DNA of 9,999 nt from Ignavibacteriales bacterium (GTDB taxonomy: Bacteria; Bacteroidota; Ignavibacteria; Ignavibacteriales; Ignavibacteriaceae): assembly GCA_027347125.1 (NCBI GenBank), contig DAIERC010000137.1, positions 1 through 9,999 of the forward strand, in the 5' to 3' direction. Positions 6,907 through 9,999 of this stretch are shown in pieces. The notes below the pieces were generated by a model. It saw only the letters and a program-made list of their open reading frames with translations, did not search any database and was not told the origin of the DNA. Numbering within the stretch: position 1 is the stretch's first letter; every line of letters begins with the position of its first letter. The translations under genes and the position numbers were made by a program.

Positions 6907-6936
6907 TTGACAATTTTTTACTATTTAACTAATTTG
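6907..6936 (+). promoter_or_regulatory. Promoter of purN-purH-mreB
   Basis: A perfect -35 TTGACA (6907-6912), 17 bases, then TAATTTG (6930-6936), which is the FCB -7 motif with one base missing before TTTG. Transcription would start near 6943, giving a leader of about 19 bases before the purN TTG start. It lies in the only gap (92 bases) between the TPR gene and purN. No purine riboswitch or PurR box can be recognised in so short a leader. Confidence 0.5.
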
Positions 6937-6961
6937 GATCACTTTTTAAGATAGAGTTATT

Positions 6962-7564
6962 TTGAAAATAGCTGTATTTGTATCGGGTCGAGGTTCAAAT
7001 CTTCAAGCGATATTAGATTCCCAGAAAGAATATAAAACTGTAGAAGTAAAAGCCGTTATCAGTGATAAAATTAGCTGCCCGGCTTTTCAAATAGCTGATA
7101 AATATTCTCTACCGGCATTTAGTCTTGGCGATAAGGAAGGTTGTACCGGCTATAATGAGCTTCCCGGCTTACTATCTAAACTTGAAATAGAATTTATAGT
7201 ACTTGCGGGTTTTTTGAAACTCATTCCCAATGAAGTAATAAAAAGATACAGTAAGAAAATTATAAATATTCATCCTGCGTTGTTGCCGTCTTTCGGAGGC
7301 AAAGGCATGTACGGGATGAATGTGCACAAGGCGGTGTTTGAGTCTTCCGCAAAAGTATCGGGTGTTACTATACATTTTGTGGATGAAACATACGATACCG
7401 GTAAAATAATAGCTCAAAGATGCGTCGATATATCTGATGTAAAATCTGCGGAGGAAATTGCCGAACGCGTCTTAAAAGCAGAGCATGAATTACTTCCTTA
7501 CGTGGTAAATAAATTTGCCGAGGGGAATGTGAAATTTGTTGATAACCGTGTAATGGTTTTTTAA
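6962..7564 (+). CDS. purN: Phosphoribosylglycinamide formyltransferase
   Basis: Transfers a formyl group from 10-formyltetrahydrofolate to GAR, giving FGAR, the third step of de novo purine synthesis; cytoplasmic. The 200 residues match the single-domain family length. Seen: the phosphoribosyl-binding GRGSNL (9-14); LAGFLKLIP (81-89); the catalytic segment INIHPALLPSFGG (101-113) with Asn102 and His104; and VTIHFVDETYDTGKII (136-150) with catalytic Asp145. The start is TTG: an in-frame stop at 6947-6949 leaves no ATG or GTG, and the motif spacing requires this start. Only weak purine-rich sequence precedes it. purH follows after 25 bases and acts later in the same pathway, so the two are probably co-transcribed. 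Confidence 0.96.
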   Translation: MKIAVFVSGRGSNLQAILDSQKEYKTVEVKAVISDKISCPAFQIADKYSLPAFSLGDKEGCTGYNELPGLLSKLEIEFIVLAGFLKLIPNEVIKRYSKKIINIHPALLPSFGGKGMYGMNVHKAVFESSAKVSGVTIHFVDETYDTGKIIAQRCVDISDVKSAEEIAERVLKAEHELLPYVVNKFAEGNVKFVDNRVMVF

Positions 7565-7587
7565 TGAATATGAAATTTAAGGTTTGA
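7564..7587 (+). other. Seven-codon mini-ORF bridging purN and purH
   Basis: ATG at 7564-7566 shares a base with the purN stop (TAATG). It encodes MNMKFKV and ends with TGA at 7585-7587, two bases before the preferred purH TTG start. The arrangement would let ribosomes finishing purN reinitiate and end at the purH start. So short an ORF easily arises by chance, and nothing shows that it is translated. Confidence 0.2.
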
Positions 7588-7589
7588 AA

Positions 7590-9107
7590 TTGAAAAAGTT
7601 AGCAGTAATTAGCGTATCCGATAAAACGAACATTGTAGAATTTGCGCAATCGCTTGTAAGCCTTGGGTATCAAATAATTGCAACCGGTAATACGGCTAAA
7701 ATGTTGTCACAATCAAAAATTGAAGTAGCCGAGATAAGTTCGTTAACCGGTTTTCCTGAAGTGTTTGACGGCAGGGTAAAAACTTTACATCCGAAAATTT
7801 TCGGCGGGATACTTTTTCGGCGCGATAACGAGGAAGATAAAAAAGAGGCGGAAGAGAACGGCATACTGCCTATAGATATTATTTGCGTTAACTTATATCC
7901 GTTTGTAAAAACAGCCGAAAATCCGGACTCAACGCTGGATATGATAATTGAGAACATAGATATCGGCGGACCCAGTTTAATAAGAGCTTCCGCAAAAAAT
8001 TATAAGTTCGTTTCTATTTTAACTAACCCGGATCAATATAGCGGGTTCGCGGACGAATTGAAAAAAGGTAACGTAAGCATTGAAACAAAAACCCGGTTAG
8101 CTGTTGCCGCGTTTTCTCATACGGCACAATACGATACTTACATTGCAAACTTTCTGGAAAAGAAATTTGAACTTCCGTCATCGCACATACGAGTAAATTA
8201 TCCCGTAGAAAAAACCTTAAGATACGGCGAGAACCCGCATCAGCATGCGGCGCTGTACGGAAGGTTCCATGATTACTTCGAAGTATTTCACGGCAAAGAA
8301 ATTTCGTACAACAATATTCTGGATTTAATTGCGGCTGTAGAACTTGCCGAAGATCTTGGCGACAACACCTGTACGATAATCAAACACCAAAATCCCGCCG
8401 GTGCGGCCAAAGGCAAAAACGCGCTAGACGCCTATTTACGCGCATTAAAATTCGACCCGGTTTCCTCATTCGGCGGCATTGTAGCCTTTACTAACACTGT
8501 TGATGAAGCCGCAGCCGAAAAATTAAACGAGATTTTTCTTGAAATAGTATCGGCTCCTTCTTATACCGAAGGCGCTTTGAAAATTCTTGCAAAGAAAAAA
8601 GACAGAAGATTACTGCGACAACTTAAATCCGTACGTGAAGACAAAATTATGTTTAGAAATATTCCTGGCGGAGTAATTGTTCAAGATGCGGATAGGGAAA
8701 TTTTAGACGAATCAAAAATAAAAATTGCTACAAATAAAAAACCGACTCAAGCCGAATTAGAAGACCTTTACTTTGCATGGACGGTAGCCAAACACACAAA
8801 ATCCAACGCTATCGTTTTTGTAAAAGACAAAGCAACTCTTGGTGTAGGAGCAGGGCAGATGTCTCGAGTGGACTCTGCAAAAATAGCGTATATGAAAGCC
8901 GAAGAACACGGCCTGGACCTAAAAGGTTCGGTTGCCGCTTCCGATGCTTTCTTCCCCTTTGCAGACGGTTTACTTGAAATTATTAAATGCGGTGCAACTT
9001 CCGTAGTTCAACCGGGCGGTTCCGTTAGAGACGGCGAAGTTATTGAAGCTGCGAATAAAAATAACATATCAATGATTTTTACAGGTGTAAGACACTTTAA
9101 ACACTAA
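7590..9107 (+). CDS. purH: Bifunctional AICAR transformylase / IMP cyclohydrolase
   Basis: Carries out the last two steps of de novo purine synthesis: formylation of AICAR to FAICAR, then ring closure to IMP. 505 residues, normal for the family. The N-terminal MGS-like cyclohydrolase domain (about 1-195) shows ISVSDKTNIVEFA (7-19), ATGNTAKML (31-39), GRVKTLHPKIFGGIL (61-75) and NIDIGGPSLIRASAKN (122-137). The transformylase domain shows LRYGENPHQHAALY (210-223), Lys265-His266 in KHQNPAG, SSFGGIVAF (292-300), GVGAGQMSRVDSA (418-430) and C-terminal RHFKH. NPAG stands where many bacteria have NPCG. The start must be TTG, as a stop at 7578-7580 cuts the frame upstream. TTG 7590 (AAGG seven bases before; protein begins MKKLAVISVSDKT) is preferred to TTG 7584, whose spacing is too short. 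Lies between purN and mreB on one probable transcript. Confidence 0.97.
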   Translation: MKKLAVISVSDKTNIVEFAQSLVSLGYQIIATGNTAKMLSQSKIEVAEISSLTGFPEVFDGRVKTLHPKIFGGILFRRDNEEDKKEAEENGILPIDIICVNLYPFVKTAENPDSTLDMIIENIDIGGPSLIRASAKNYKFVSILTNPDQYSGFADELKKGNVSIETKTRLAVAAFSHTAQYDTYIANFLEKKFELPSSHIRVNYPVEKTLRYGENPHQHAALYGRFHDYFEVFHGKEISYNNILDLIAAVELAEDLGDNTCTIIKHQNPAGAAKGKNALDAYLRALKFDPVSSFGGIVAFTNTVDEAAAEKLNEIFLEIVSAPSYTEGALKILAKKKDRRLLRQLKSVREDKIMFRNIPGGVIVQDADREILDESKIKIATNKKPTQAELEDLYFAWTVAKHTKSNAIVFVKDKATLGVGAGQMSRVDSAKIAYMKAEEHGLDLKGSVAASDAFFPFADGLLEIIKCGATSVVQPGGSVRDGEVIEAANKNNISMIFTGVRHFKH

Positions 9108-9115
9108 GAGGCTTT

Positions 9116-9999
9116 ATGGGAGTTTTTGACTTTTTTTCGGCAGATATTGCCATAGATTTAGGTACGGCTAATACTCTTATTTATGTTAAGGGCAAAGGCA
9201 TTGTACTTAACGAGCCGTCAATTGTAGCCTTTGACAGGAATACAAAAAAAATTATTGCTCTCGGCAATAAAGCGAAAGAAATGCAGGGAAGAGAGCATAA
9301 AGAAATTCGTGTTACCAGGCCGATGCGCGACGGCGTTATTGCTGATTTTGAAATTGCCGAAGGTATGATCCGGGCTTTTATTAAACAGGTAAGAGTTGGT
9401 GCGTTATCCAGCAGAAGAGTTGTGGTTGCTGTTCCCAGCGGCGTTACCGAAGTTGAAAAACGCGCGGTGCGTGACAGTGCCGAGCACGCAGGCGCTAAAG
9501 AAGTTCATCTTATTGCCGAGCCGATGGCCGCTGCAATAGGCATCGGTATAGACGTTGAAGCGCCCGTAGGAAATATGATAATTGATATAGGTGGAGGTAC
9601 TACGGAAATAGCGGTTATCGCGTTGTCCGGAATTGTTAATGAAGAATCAATAAGAATTGCTGGCGACGAGATGAATTATGCGATAATGCAGTTCTTCAAA
9701 AAAAATCATAACATCCTTATCGGCGAAAGAACAGCTGAAGCTATTAAATGCGAAGTAGGTTCGGCTGTACCTTTAAAAGAAGAAATTACAATTCAAGTTA
9801 AGGGGCGCGACCTGGTTGGTGGTATTCCCAAAACCACCGAAGTAAGCTCCGTGGAAATTAGAGAGGCGCTAAACGAGGCCGTTGTTCAGATAGTTGATGC
9901 GGTGCGTCAATCTTTGGAAAGAACTCCTCCCGAATTATCGGCGGATATACTTGACCGCGGGGTAATGATAACCGGCGGCGGCGCGTTGTTAAAAGGATT
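9116..9999 (+). CDS. mreB: Rod shape-determining protein MreB (3' end missing)
   Basis: Bacterial actin homologue that forms membrane-bound filaments guiding the elongation (Rod) machinery. 294 codons are visible; family members are about 330-350 residues, so roughly 50 are cut off by the window. Seen: an amphipathic N-terminus MGVFDFFSA suited to membrane attachment; phosphate-1 loop IDLGTANTLIY (13-23); RPMRDGVIADFE (68-79); VVVAVPSGVT (102-111); connect-1 region LIAEPMAAAIG with Glu135; phosphate-2 loop IDIGGGTTEIAVI (156-168); IRIAGDEMN (179-187); and adenosine motif GVMITGGGALLKG (282-294). The ATG follows AAGAGG with four bases between, just eight bases after the purH stop. mreC, mreD and penicillin-binding genes would be expected next, outside the window. 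The finding means the cell is probably rod-shaped or elongated. Confidence 0.97.
   Translation, partial: MGVFDFFSADIAIDLGTANTLIYVKGKGIVLNEPSIVAFDRNTKKIIALGNKAKEMQGREHKEIRVTRPMRDGVIADFEIAEGMIRAFIKQVRVGALSSRRVVVAVPSGVTEVEKRAVRDSAEHAGAKEVHLIAEPMAAAIGIGIDVEAPVGNMIIDIGGGTTEIAVIALSGIVNEESIRIAGDEMNYAIMQFFKKNHNILIGERTAEAIKCEVGSAVPLKEEITIQVKGRDLVGGIPKTTEVSSVEIREALNEAVVQIVDAVRQSLERTPPELSADILDRGVMITGGGALLKG

Noticed and set aside
6888..6919. Possible intrinsic terminator after the TPR gene
   Set aside because: Only five-base-pair stems can form (AATGC/GCATT or GCAAA/TTTGC), the six Ts start five or more bases after the stem, and the sequence is better explained as part of the purN promoter.
8385..8403. 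NPAG instead of NPCG in the PurH active-site segment, as a sign of an inactive enzyme
   Set aside because: The Lys-His pair before it is kept, and the vertebrate enzyme also has an alanine here (SPAG), so activity is expected.
8777..8977. Plus-strand open frame of 66 codons inside purH
   Set aside because: It is out of frame with an intact conserved gene, without ribosome binding site or recognisable product.

Overview
The window is mostly housekeeping and central-metabolism DNA from a member of the Bacteroidota/Chlorobiota (FCB) side of the bacterial tree. An Ignavibacteria-like organism is my best guess, but the sequence alone does not prove it. Three things point there: moderate-to-low GC coding DNA with A-rich translation starts; intergenic promoters that carry the FCB -7 motif TAnnTTTG; and gene types and order familiar from that group, namely an exported SagB/nitroreductase-like protein and a purH-mreB junction.

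Layout. 3-1163 (+) is the 3' part of a GH5-like glycoside hydrolase that starts left of the window. It converges on 1278-1934 (-), a small exported nitroreductase-like flavoprotein, with a probable bidirectional hairpin terminator between them. A divergent intergenic region (1935-2227) follows. It holds a near-perfect Crp/Fnr-type box, a 14-bp palindrome and the promoter of a eukaryote-type citrate synthase (2228-3502, +), which ends at a strong intrinsic terminator. A second promoter of the same design starts pyrG (CTP synthase, 3659-5299), which overlaps an exported TPR protein of unknown function (to 6869). A third such promoter precedes purN (6962-7564), purH (7590-9107) and mreB (from 9116, running off the right edge), closely spaced and probably one transcript.

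How they fit together. PurN and PurH catalyse three of the last steps of de novo IMP synthesis and PyrG makes CTP, so the right half is nucleotide supply. This leads straight into the MreB cell-shape locus. Citrate synthase feeds the TCA cycle. The GH5 enzyme and the exported flavoprotein are the only accessory-looking genes.

I see no mobile element, CRISPR array, tRNA, rRNA or clear riboswitch, and no convincing novel multi-gene system. The points most worth a second look are the Fnr-type box with its activator-dependent promoter layout, the three intergenic promoters that share one spacing, the purN and purH genes that can only start at TTG, and the exported TPR protein fused translationally to pyrG.
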